Shown here: positions 34,113 through 44,161 of the stretch, piece after piece | How the letters are laid out: every line of letters begins with the position of its first letter | Numbering within the stretch: position 1 is the first letter of the stretch | NCBI GenBank assembly: GCA_033807775.1 | Contig: CM066313.1 | Location: 60,434,484-60,498,483, forward strand | Origin: Saussurea involucrata | Taxonomy: Eukaryota > Streptophyta > Magnoliopsida > Asterales > Asteraceae | Length of the DNA stretch: 64,000 nucleotides | Reading direction: 5' to 3' | Made by a program: the position numbers and the translations under genes | The notes under the pieces: generated by a model | What the model was told of the DNA's origin: nothing | Database searches by the model: none | Seen by the model: the letters and a program-made list of their open reading frames with translations, nothing else

Positions 34113-35134
34113 ACTGTAATCGTGACGCAGTAGGATTATGCATGGAACGGATCGACAATCGTCGAACCCTAAAAGGGGATCAGTTTACCAACGTAAACAG
34201 ATAAAACAATAAAGAAGCCTTGAATATCAAGAACTAATATTAATTCTGGGATTAAAACTGAATGATAAACAATGAATACGGAAACCCTATTTATAACTAA
34301 GCTAGATAGGATAACTATGAAAACTAGTATTGGTATCAATCCCTAAACCTTATTGGAATAAGACTAGAAAGCAATAAAAAAAGGAAATAGCTGATAGGGC
34401 GTTCTGGAGGAATCGCGCGGCTTAGGCCGCGGTTTTAAGTCGCGTAAGAAGTCGTGTATGACTCTGTTTGGGTTGCTCGTCTAGGGGGTTGCGCGGTTTG
34501 GACCGCGACTTCAGGTCACGGGACAGGCCGCGTAAGTCCCTGTTTGTCTCTTTTTCGATTTCCTTTGGCTTTGTCCATTTGCTCTTCGTATCGGGTTGCT
34601 AGGCGCTCTACATCAAATCGAAGCAAATTTATTCAGCCCTCTTGTTCATTTACTTCAGAATGCAGAATTTGACATCAAGAAGGAGGCTGTATGGGCTATC
34701 TCAAATGCTACTTCGTTCTGGTGGAAGCCATGATCAAATTAAGTAAGATTGTTTACTATTTCTGAGTGTTGGTTGTATTTTTTATACAAGAATATAATGT
34801 TTATTACTGAATATTGGTGGTGTCACTCTATAAAACGATTGCAGATATTTAGTTACCCAGGGATGTATCATACCGTTGTGTGACCTACTCATCTGTCCAG
34901 ACCCGAGAATTGTGAGGGTCTGCTTAGAAGGGCTTGAGAACACACTAAAGGTTGGTGAAGCGGAGATGAATTTGGGACTTTCAGGAGATGTGAAAGCAGT
35001 GAAGCTTCTCGAGACATATTGGTTCGAGGAAGAGGAAAATGCAATGCCACCTGGTGACACACAACCCAACCCAGCCTGGTTTCCAATTTGGAGGTGCTAT
35101 TTCCGTTCCCTCTGGTGGATTCAACTTCAACTGA
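34113..35134 (+). pseudogene. Importin-alpha C-terminal fragment, Helitron-captured
   Basis: Importin-alpha is the ARM-repeat adaptor that carries NLS cargo into the nucleus. The first exon reads TVIEANL then PLVHLLQNAEFDIKKEA and AISNATS; it is split by a solo LTR (34123-34615) and has a 4-nt insertion near 34713. The intron 34743-34844 keeps GTAAG and TTGCAG. The second exon reads LVTQGCIIPLCDLLICPDP then RIVRVCLEGLEN and LKVGEAE. Most of the following ARM segment is missing, and it resumes as AVKLLETYWFEEEENAMPPGD. After a 1-nt shift near 35070 the alternative frame gives PGFQFGGAISVPSGGFNFN and the natural TGA. The fragment thus preserves the true C-terminus but is dead. Confidence 0.92.
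34123..34615 (-). mobile_element. Solo LTR inside the importin-alpha exon
   Basis: 493 bp, TGACGCAG to CTCTACATCA, flanked by the 5-bp duplication AATCG (34118-34122 and 34616-34620). Removing one duplication and the insert restores the importin frame ...TVIEANL. A TATA-like TATAAATAG lies on the minus strand near 34288, suggesting minus orientation. GC-rich CGCGG-type short repeats occupy 34414-34535. No internal region remains. Confidence 0.85.
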
Positions 35135-36195
35135 AGATACTTACTTACGTACACTTTTGTTATGTTATGCATGAGCCAAATAGTTAGTTTTATGTTAAAG
35201 ATAGATTATATATATATTTCCACGCTTTTTGTTCAAAAGGTAAGATGCATTTCATTTTTGGTATCTAACATTGGAGTTGGTATTCTGTGGAATGCTTGTT
35301 CTTTACTTTTAGAAGAACATATTTGTGTCCCTTCTTTTTCTACATCTTCCAAGTAGTAGCCGGAGACTTTCCAAACAGAGCACGTTTACTGACGTCTGCT
35401 GGCTTAATTGTAAGATCATATGGAGTTTGGGACTTTGGGTTGATGGGATATCAACACAGTAGAAGTGGGTTGTTTCATATTCATTTACAGAAGGGGTCAT
35501 AGTTAATGCTGTTGCTGCTGAATGGTAGGGAAAATAATTCACATCTTTTATATATGTTTTCCTCTTTTTTTTTCAATTAGACACTCAAATCTCATTGTAT
35601 TATGTATTATTCTAAAGCCTTCTAAAGTAATGTAAAGTTTTATATATTTTATGTTAATAGTAATTAGTTAGTTGACATATAATTGTTATAAACTAATTAT
35701 TATAATAATATTGTTATTACCATATTATATGGTCCAAATAACAATTACTGTGTAAAACAATAATATTAATGAAAGTAATATTTAAAATTAAGAGAGATGG
35801 GACCTTTGGAAAGAGATTGTGTTTTAAAAGGTTTATTTAGACCATTCTATTACGAAATTGGTCTTGTACTATATTATATTTTCAGAATTTTAATAGAAAA
35901 TCAATAAAAAGTAAGAAATTAACGTTTGACGAATATGGACTTTGGTTGAGAATTTAGATAATTCTTTGAATTGGTATATTTTCTTGAAGATATATTACCC
36001 TGTCAGTTTAAAAATCATAAAAGATGATAACAGCTACACTATCACTATAGAGGTTTGATTTTGTGATTTTCTCGAGTAATCTGATCTTTACCAGATTGAC
36101 ATGTAGAGGTTTTCAACAAAATGTCCTTGATGCAGAAGTAGCCATTGGTTAGCATGCTGCCAAGAAGGTATATTTTGCTTCATAATTGGGATTTA
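35135..36195 (+). other. H2 downstream passenger DNA
   Basis: After the importin stop. 35354-35502 is open and reads VVAGDFPNRARLLTSAGLIV then RSYGVWDFGLM, possibly part of an exon of another gene; I do not recognise it. The rest is AT-rich with nothing clear. Confidence 0.4.
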
Positions 36196-36226
36196 CCCAC
36201 ACTGCATCGTGCGGGTACACATCTAG
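36196..36226 (+). other. Helitron 3' terminus (inner H2)
   Basis: CCCACACTGCATCGTGCGGG hairpin, TACACAT, CTAG (36223-36226). The following base is G rather than T. Confidence 0.75.
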
Positions 36227-36332
36227 GATTCGAACTTGAACCTATTATGTATTAAGAAAAGTCACGCAATCTCTTTGTCAACTAAAGAGATTTTTCATTT
36301 TCTTTTACGATAAAAAAGATTCACACCTTGCT
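36227..36332 (-). repeat. tRNA-like SINE module
   Basis: On the minus strand a B-box-like AGTTCGAATCC lies near 36227-36238 and an A-box-like TTTAGTTGACAAAG near 36281-36290. It sits exactly between two Helitron 3' ends. No tail or duplication identified. Confidence 0.35.
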
Positions 36333-36363
36333 CACCCGGTGCATTGCACGGGCACATTGCTAG
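36333..36363 (+). other. Helitron 3' terminus (outer H2)
   Basis: CCCGGTGCATTGCACGGG hairpin, CACATTG, CTAG (36360-36363) followed by T. Confidence 0.8.
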
Positions 36364-36418
36364 TTTTTTTGACTAATTTCTTTATTGATTTTCCTCACCA
36401 CAAATAAGCTATTTTGAG

Positions 36419-36609
36419 TGTTTGGATTGAAAAAAAAGAAAAGTGCTTATGACTTATCCGCACCACAAATAAGTTGTTTTTGATAAGTTAATCCATTTTA
36501 ACTTATTTGTTCAAATTACATTTTTACCCCCAACTCCTTATCATGACATAAGTTGGTATGCACTTTTAAAAATAAGCATAAGTTGTTTTAAATAAGCAAT
36601 CCCAAACAC
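36419..36609. mobile_element. MITE-like inverted-repeat element
   Basis: GTGTTTGGATTG at the left and its near-complement CAATCCCAAACAC at the right; inner arms AAAAGTGCTTAT and ATGCACTTTT also pair. No coding capacity. Target duplication not evident. Confidence 0.55.
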
Positions 36610-38014
36610 CTATATGTATTTAAACCAAATATCTTAATTACTACATTTGATGCATTATGTACAACTATTTTATGCACAAAGTTCAAAAAACTCTTAATTA
36701 CAATATTGGATGCATGATGTACAAACACCTAAAGTATTACTTAGATAATAGTCCTTTTTTATCAGGAAGCCATCGATACAAACACAAAGCCATACCCAGT
36801 ACCCTTTCTTCTACCTATTCAAGTCAGATGCCATACCTTGGTACTTCTTCATCTTCTTTCTTGCACGCTATGCTATTGCATATATATCATAGTTGTCCAT
36901 ATCCGGTTTTGATCGAGTACAGGAAGCCATCAGTACAGTAGGTTTGTCTTCTCGATTTTGATTTCGGTGGTTTGTTTCCAATCGATACAGATTATTGTTT
37001 CCAGTTGATACAAATTTTTGGTTTCTGCAATAGATACATATTTTTGGTTTCTGCAATCGATACAGATTTTTGGTTTCTGCAACCTTCAAAATAGGTTTTG
37101 GTTTCTTCACTGTTTCGATTGGAAACAATGTTTGCTGTTGCTTTCTATTTACCATTGTAACTCTACTTCCTATTTTGTATCCATAAACCATCTGATGGAG
37201 ATCCAAAATCCATGGGAATCACACTATAATGGTTACAAGTCTTGCCCTTTTTTGCAGATCCGAAATCTCTGGGTGATAACAAGTTTGTGGAGGGCATTGG
37301 ACATTTGGTAATGGTTTATTTGATGTGCTTTGACTGTTTTAGAATAATACTTGGCTTACTCCGGGATGCATATACAGAGCACTCTAATCTAATCGTTGCA
37401 CTGGTATGAGCATGTTCCTTAGGGAGCTCCTTGGTTTATAATCTATGCATGTTTGTAATACATTGGTTTTTCCGTTTTATGTTTTATTATGGATTGATTT
37501 ATGTTTTATGTCTAAGAAATAAAATTTTAAGGTCTTGAAAATGCCTGAAAATTAATTTTGATTAGAACAGAACAGATGCACAAGTTTAGACACTAGGGAC
37601 TTTTTGTGTTTTGATTAGAACATAACAGATGCACAAGTTTAGAAAATGCCTGAAAATCTTTTTGTGTGCTGATTTTATTGACATGGAACTTAAACTCAAA
37701 AAAAAAGATTATGTAATTTTCATATGAGTATATTTAGGTACATGTTTGTCTTCCTTTCCTGTAAATTAGCACATGCTTTCAATGTACTATTTTAATTTTT
37801 GATTTGCTCTACTATCATCCTTTCATTGAAACTTCTATATTTTTTTATCTTCATCTGTAAAGTCAAGGTTCCCTCTTATGAGTAAAGATTCTGGTGTTGA
37901 ACACATTTGTTCTTTATAGATGTTATCTTCATCTGCAGGGATACAAAGGTGTTGGCCACATTTGTTCCACATAAGCTTTTCCACCATTGGTACCCCTTTA
38001 TTTCTCTCTTTAAA

Positions 38015-38062
<48 letters not shown>

Positions 38063-38735
38063 CTTTGGTGGATTATTTAGGTTGAAGCTGGATATTTTCA
38101 CTAGATTATTCAACTTGAAGAAGCAAAACATCAAGATCTGACAGCTTGATGGTTGGTCGATGCACTTGCAAATCAAGTAAGGGTATTTAACTATTCATCT
38201 GTTGAGAGATCGAGTGCACCCATTAGGTACAAAGTTGAAGTTTTGTGAGACGGCATTCAGGTACAGAAGGTGTTTTAAGTGTTTTTAAATGGTGACATAT
38301 GTTATTCGCTCTATAATTTTAATTTCCAATGGGTTTGTTTTTAGCCTTTTACAACAAGATTCGTTCAAAACTTGGTTACTTGGTTACGGTACATGTACAC
38401 TAACTCATTTCACTAATTGCCTAACTATTAGTATGCTTAGTTCTTGCATCAACCTAATTTGAGCCTAATAGGTTCTATTTATTTTGGCATTCCACGTTTG
38501 CAGTTTGTTAATCATGTTTATATGATAATTTTGAATCAAGATGAGATTATAGGCTTTATTTGTTTGATACAAAGGGAAATGAGATGTCATCACAACGGAG
38601 GCCAATGGAAAATCACATAAACGTATAACATTAGGATGAGATGCACCGAGATACGATGCACCCGATCAATTCCCTTTTAAGCCGCAATTCATAGGAGGGT
38701 ATTTGATTAAAAGTGATCAACGATTTAAAGTAACT
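36610..38735 (+). other. H3 5' region and passenger DNA
   Basis: 36610-36870 is the family 5' region. 36985-37085 carries three degenerate 30-bp repeats of the type GATACATATTTTTGGTTTCT. A (TA)n tract is at 38020-38060. The rest is intron-like with no recognised exon. Confidence 0.5.
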
Positions 38736-38997
38736 TGTTGTCCCATAATCGATCGACAAATTCAAGTATATTGAGAGATCGAGATACAAACGTCATCCTC
38801 ATGTTAGATTTTAATCAAGTTAGTACAAAGGGAAGACTCTCTCTTTCTCTCACACTTTAGCTCTCACATTGTGCCACACTTTACAAATGAGCCTCTAACC
38901 TCTATTTATAGAGACACTCACACAAGTCATAAGCATAGCAAGCTTTACACAAGCTTTACAAAACTTTCACATAATTAGGAATTTTTCGGTCCTAACA
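38736..38997 (-). repeat. Copia-type short LTR, 262 bp
   Basis: The minus strand runs TGTTAGGACCG to GATTATGGGACAACA, with a TATAAATAG box near 38905. A polypurine tract (TAGGGGGAGAA) lies directly upstream on the minus strand (38998-39008). It shares only its ends with the LTR at 40457-40688. Confidence 0.7.
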
Positions 38998-40440
38998 TTC
39001 TCCCCCTAAAGTTTGTAAAGCAAAATCATATCAATCTTCAAAAGCTTTAGCTCCTCTCCCCCTTGATTTTCTTGGAAAACTTTGGCGATGCTTTTTCTTC
39101 GAATGAAGTCTAGGCTCCCCCTTGAAAGAAGCTCTTACTCTTCTTATTTTCAACCATGAAAAACCGGATTCGATGTGCGCCATAACCTCGACTGGATGCA
39201 CGAGCACATCTTCAAAAAGTAGAAACTCAAGCTCGTTCCGATAAACTCACAAGAAAGATAACGAGCGAGTTTTGAGTGACAAACCGAGTGCAGTCACAGT
39301 GTATAACAAAGAATCTGTCAATGAACCGCGGGTCGAGTAGGAATTCGGCTTAAGAGCTTGGTTCGGATTTGCTTGAAGGAGGAAGCGTCATGTAGCACCC
39401 ACGCTTTATGCTCAATTCCAAGAAAAATGTCCCCCTCCCGAGACTTCGCACATGTTTTGGCATCTTTTGTGCAAAAAACTTCCAGTGAATAGTAACTATC
39501 GGACATGTCTTGTACGACTAGCTTGAATGAATAGTAACTGTCGTATGAGTCTTGTACGACTAACTCAGGTGAACAGTAACTGTCGGATGGGTCTTGTACG
39601 ACTAGCGCCAATGAATAGTAGAAGTCGTATGCCTCTTGTACGACTAGCGCGAATGAACAGTAGAAGTCGTATAAGTCTTGTACGACTAGACCCAATGAAC
39701 AGTAACTATCGTACGTGTCGTGTGCGACTAAAATGTGAAGTCGGTCAAATGTTGTACGACAATTATGAGTTTTAGTATCGTACGACAGTTATGATTATGA
39801 TGAACACTTAAGCGTACGACAGTTATGAATATTTGAAGACCTTTGTTGTCCGACAGTTATGAGTATCATCGTGCGAGAGTTACGAACTTTTTCGACGAAC
39901 ACTTATAACAGCCCAAAATCCTCGATATCTTGCTGAATTTCACCCCAAATGACTGCAAACAGATCGTTACATTATACCGAACAGATCTGTGAGCATCTAA
40001 CATCAAATCTCCGGTAAAAATAGCAAATTCAGGCCAAAATCGCTTTTCCGACGAGGAACGCACTGCTCATTTTTAAAAAACTTAATTCGCACATTTCTTC
40101 ACCAATTTCGGATCTGATTGTTGCATTCTCTTCATAATCAATAGAGAAAATGATCTGAATGGCTAAAATCAATCCATGCACTTCAAAATCTTCTAGATCT
40201 TAAGATTTTCCGAAAAAACTCAAAAACATTCAAAATCGCCAATTTGTTCACGTTGATCGATTCTGAATATAGGAATTGATCTGGAATCGAACAACGAACA
40301 GATATGTACGAGATCAGGTGATTAGAACATACTTACTTGAAGATCAAACTCCAAAATCTTCAAATTCTTCAAAAATTGGCACTTTTTCACTTGAAATTGT
40401 CGAGATTCGAATGATCGTATCGAAGAAATCTTCAACGATT
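38998..40440 (-). other. Non-coding internal region of a small LTR element
   Basis: Lies between the PBS at 40441 and the PPT at 38998, so it has the place of an internal domain, but encodes no gag or pol. It contains 42-bp tandem repeats (39508-39730). It may be the body of a non-autonomous element. Confidence 0.55.
39508..39730. repeat. 42-bp tandem repeat
   Basis: TCTTGTACGACTA recurs at 39508, 39550, 39592, 39634 and 39676, with a variant at 39718, an exact 42-bp period. Units end with AGTAACTGTCGTA-like sequence. The minus strand is open with a 14-residue period (LVVQDxYDxYYS), a product of periodicity. Scattered GTACGACAGTTATGA motifs continue to 39890. Confidence 0.9.
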
Positions 40441-40700
40441 CTGCTCTAATACCACTTGTTATCCCAAATAACAAGTAATCACAATCAAGAATGATGCAAA
40501 TCTCTGGTCATCTCTCATTGATATCAAGATCTAGGTACAAAAGTGTAGAGAGAAAATACAGAGAGTTTCAAGGATGAATCTATCAAAGTGTTGGTGAAAT
40601 AAGGCTAATCTAGGCTATTTATACCTAGACTCACAATTTACAAAATAACCCCTCAACTTGAATAAAACATATAAAATTGACACTAACATTCTCCCCCTTT
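40441..40700 (-). repeat. Short LTR with PPT and PBS on either side
   Basis: LTR 40457-40688 (232 bp), minus strand TGTTAGTGTC to GGGATAACA, with TATAAATAG near 40615-40624. A PPT (AAAGGGGGAGAA, 40689-40700) is immediately upstream and a PBS-like AGTGGTATTAGAGCAG (40441-40456) immediately downstream. An LTR normally has one or the other; both indicate a shared LTR in a tandem or recombined arrangement. Confidence 0.75.
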
Positions 40701-40724
40701 GTATTCAAGTGAGCCAAGTAAACT

Positions 40725-42065
40725 TTATCCTCTAAGTAGCTCTGGTGGAATGTATCTCTTTCTAATCCCAAAGATATTTTCAAATCTTCTGAGTGAATCA
40801 CGGTAATCAATTCGGTCTTGTAAAGCTTTCAAGGCGTTGTTTATCAAGACTTTCTCCTTCTCCTTCAGAGGTACCTTTCTTTGTTCATCCAATCTTAACT
40901 TTTCATTCAGCCGAATCTTGATCATATTGAGCGTCCCATCAGAAAACAGATTGACTTCAATCAGCCTCAAGAACTTCTTCTTCTTTTGCCCGTTGTGATA
41001 AACGATACCGAACTCTGGTTTTTCCAACACGGTATAAAGAGGAATACCTTGTATGTCGGGTAGGTTTCTGTTTGTCCTTCTTTTGTTGATTCTGATCTGA
41101 TTACTTTCTAAAGCCATTTGAAAGTCGGTTAAGTATGAAAGCTTGATCAGGTTTTTCATGAAACGTTTTAATGCTTGATAGGCTTCAGAGTAGGTAATGT
41201 CTTTATTCGGCATCCGTGCAAGAATATCATACAGTCTGAAGAAGTCTGCACAGGTTAGGGATTTGAAGTCTGCTTCACTGAAGTTCCACTCTTTTTCATC
41301 TGATCTGAAGACGTAGAATCTCGGATAAAAGACATTCAGAATCTTCTCCGATTCTATCTTCACAAGTCTAACAATCTTCTTATCTGTTCTGACCAATCTG
41401 AGCGCTTGATCTTTGTCATTCAACATGTATAAGTATTCAATCTGATTTTTGTGTGGAAACTTTTCAATTGAATACAACTTAACCTTGTCGATTGGCTGAA
41501 CCTTTTTTCACGAACAAATCACCCCTTATATCTTCTTGGAATGGAGTAATAATTCTTGTTCTATGATTACCTCTGACAATCAGTGCTTCTCTATCCACCA
41601 ACATCTGAAGGTTTCAGATTTCAGCTTCGGATACTGCGTCTCTGATTTTGCCTTCAGGAAGATCAGGAATCACTGGAATTTGTATCACTGGATCAGGTTG
41701 GTTACTTTCTTTCTCGGAATCAGAATCAGGTTGAACATTTCCACCATCAAATATATCATCCATCTCCTCCTTAATCTTTACCACAGTTTGATCATCATCC
41801 AACTCAACATGTATTACTTCTTGTAAGAAATCATCTGCCATTGTTTCCTCATCAGTTCTGTTATCACATCCTTGAGGCTTTTCAACCGTAGGATTGATAT
41901 CATCCAGAACACCAACATCAGCACTTTCACCCACTTGAGTACCACTAACATTACTGGTACCCGTTTCTACATTCGTTTCCACATTCTCAGTAACATGAGC
42001 GCCCGAACCACTACCTTGCTCAACCCTTTGTCTAACACTTCTCTCCCCCTCATGGTGATCATATA
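40725..42065 (-). pseudogene. Extra (env-like) ORF remnant of a Copia element
   Basis: It ends 36 bp upstream of a PPT and LTR. The intact C-terminal frame (250 codons, 41477-40725) begins MYSIEKFPHKNQIEYLYMLN and is basic and leucine-rich, without a membrane segment I can see. Upstream frames (41982-41614) encode an acidic part, MDDIFDGGNVQPDSDSEKES, broken from the C-terminal part by frameshifts near 41480-41610. Position after pol and beside the PPT, with the same acidic-then-basic order, matches the third coding region of C2 (52770-56801), though sequence similarity to it is weak by eye. Function unknown. Confidence 0.6.
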
Positions 42066-43264
42066 TCTATTTTATGGAAAATGTTTAACATCAGGGGAGG
42101 GCTTCTCTTTATGTTTATTTAATCTAGAGTCTCATGTACTTGTTCTTCAAATGCATTTTGTAATGTGGTTTCATTGTTTCAAGTTGAGTGGATCTTTGGG
42201 ATTCAAGGATTGTGGCTTTTAATTCATCATAACCTCTTTAGGAACTACTCATTTGAGGGCAAGTGAATGCAGTATGCTAATATAGCTCAGGGATGACAAC
42301 AAACGTCGATGGGTTGTTTATTGCCACTAAGAACCTTATGACTGATTGTGGCTTACTCTACATATGATGCTCGTCTGCTGGCTGCTTATGGTTAAGATTC
42401 TCTCTTTTTTAACAATTGTTTCTTAATTCTTCACAAGGTTTTTTATTTTTATTTATTTATTTATTGTGCATCATGTAGTTATTCCAATCAGGTATCATTT
42501 TGTTCCTTTTTCATTTTTTAGTGACATCTTTTTAACCTTTTTACAAGGGATTGAGCAAGCAATGATTCCAGATGTTTATTCTTTTGAATCTTAAATATGT
42601 TATTCGTTTACAGTTCACCTTTGATGATCTCAAATGATCATTAATATTCAATTTTTTATTAGAGCCTTTTACTTCGCATTTATCAATTTTGTTTTTCCTT
42701 CATTTTCCGCTTTTAGATTCTTGTTTTTTTTTATTAAAAGCGGTGATTATGAAAGTCGCAAAAAGTGTGTATAGGGTATTTTAAGTTGTTTCCTTGGGGT
42801 TTTTTCAACTGATTTTGGGATTATAAGGAGGTCAAGTTCTGGAACAGATGGTTGATGTTTGGAATGTAGTTTTGGGAACTGTTAGTATAAATTCTTAGAT
42901 GATTTTGGATTGCAAAATCCATCAGATTTGTCATGTGATCTAATTGCGCGATTTTGGTTGTTTCTCTTGCACAAGTCTTGGTTTTATTCATGTGGCTTGT
43001 TTAGGCGACTTTGAGCGTGAGATTTGTCGCCTAAATTACTGTCCAATTCTGGGGCTTGTTCTTACAACTTTGCATGTGTGCTGGGTGATTTTGGCAAGTT
43101 TTCCATGTTGCTATTGATTGATGTCTCACAGCCTGTCACCATGTGTTGTGCTGTGAGTAGGACTAGGGCTGGTTTTTCTGGGTTATATGTATGGGTCATA
43201 TTTGCAATAGTTTTATGTTTTGCTTGGGCTTTTGGGCCATATTGGAAATGTCAAGGGTCGTTAC
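42066..43264. other. H3 passenger DNA, unidentified
   Basis: T-rich, intron-like or UTR-like DNA with no recognisable exon. The last bases (43255-43264) are the left target duplication of the next element. Confidence 0.45.
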
Positions 43265-43687
43265 AGGGGCGGACCCAGAAATTTTTTCAAACGGTGGTAC
43301 CATTTGACTATAGAAAACAAATATAGATATATTTTTCATAAAATTAATATTGGTTTGGTGGTTAGTCCCTTGCTCATCAAACTGGAGGTCTCAAGTTTGA
43401 GTCCTAGTATTGTAATTTTTTTAGAAACAATAAATTTGATTAAAAGCTAAAAACTACAAAAATGGGTCTAACAAGACTCGAACCTGGGCATTAAGTAGAA
43501 TAATTGCCTTTCTAAACCAACCCTACCAAGAGAAACTTGTGTCCTTACTGCAGTTTCAAAATATATATGGTGGCACAAAACAAATTGATACGGTTGCACC
43601 TTTCACGAACCTAATTTTGTTTACCTTACGACAGAGAAACAATACGGTGGCACGTGCCACCGTATGCCATAACCTAGGTCCACCCAT
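43265..43687. mobile_element. Mutator-like MITE with 10-bp target duplication
   Basis: 423 bp flanked by the perfect 10-bp direct repeat GGGTCGTTAC (43255-43264 and 43688-43697). Imperfect terminal inverted repeats are AGGGGCGGACCCAG and ATGGGTGGACCTAG read inward. A duplication of 9-11 bp is characteristic of Mutator-like elements (family knowledge). The interior has two tRNA-like segments in opposite orientation (B-box-like AAGTTTGAGTCCT at about 43392-43405 plus, and GACTCGAACCTGGG at about 43473-43487, which is minus). No coding capacity. Confidence 0.8.
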
Positions 43688-43799
43688 GGGTCGTTACCGG
43701 TAAGACTCTTTCCTTATTATCACTCGTACGGGGTAAGATTATCGGCCCTTGTCATGTATATTCAGTAAGGTAAATAACCTCGTAAGTGCTTAGCGAGTA

Positions 43800-44085
43800 A
43801 GGGGTTGTTTGGCAGTTGCTGAATGGTTTAGTGCAGAATGATTAAGTGGTCCGAATGATTAAGAGGCTTTTATGATATAATGCAAAATGAAATATGTTTT
43901 TTTGGTAATTGTTTAGAATGAAATCATGGTGCTGAATGGTTAAGTGAGGCCCAAGATGCTAAATCATTCAGAGGGTTTTTGAACCATTAAGAGGTAGACA
44001 TTTTTTTTGCCAAACATGATTTACCTCTTAGCGATTCAGAGGTTGCCTCTTAATGGAACCACTAAGAGGTAAACAAACAACCCCT
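43800..44085. mobile_element. MITE-like element with 12-bp perfect TIRs
   Basis: AGGGGTTGTTTG at 43800-43811 and CAAACAACCCCT at 44074-44085. The interior is rich in TTAAGAGG/CCTCTTAA motifs, a common look of hAT-type MITEs. No clean 8-bp duplication found, so the superfamily is uncertain. Confidence 0.7.
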
Positions 44086-44129
44086 AAGTATTTCGTAAAC
44101 GACCCCAAGTAAAAATCATATCATCGTAA

Positions 44130-44161
44130 ACCTCCGTCGCATTGTGCGGGTACACAACTAG
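44130..44161 (+). other. H3 3' terminus
   Basis: CTCCGTCGCATTGTGCGGGT, ACACAA, CTAG (44158-44161). The next base starts TACTACATATATAAG, the start of another Helitron 5' end. Confidence 0.8.

Larger units (their letters stand above)
28273..36363 (+). mobile_element. Helitron H2 (composite, possibly two nested copies)
   Basis: Starts TCTATACTACTTATATATG immediately after H0's CTAG. A second 5' end lies at 28312-28318. Two 3' ends occur at 36226 and 36363, each a hairpin plus CTAG. The economical reading is an inner Helitron 28318-36226 inside an outer one 28273-36363. Passengers are Copia C1 and an importin-alpha fragment. No Rep/helicase is seen. Confidence 0.65.
36364..44161 (+). mobile_element. 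Helitron H3
   Basis: The 3' end at 44161 has GTCGCATTGTGCGGGTACAC, AA and CTAG. The subterminal 5' region (about 36610-36870) matches H2's. The precise 5' TC is not visible; a MITE-like inverted repeat (36419-36609) occupies that position. Contents are unidentified DNA, Copia-like remnants on the minus strand and two MITE-like elements. Confidence 0.6.

Noticed and set aside
36868..37311. Opposing ORFs of 112 and 97 codons in H3
   Set aside because: Generated by degenerate 30-bp repeats; no domain signature.
39508..39730. CRISPR-like array
   Set aside because: The 42-bp units are contiguous without unique spacers, and this is plant nuclear DNA; it is a minisatellite.
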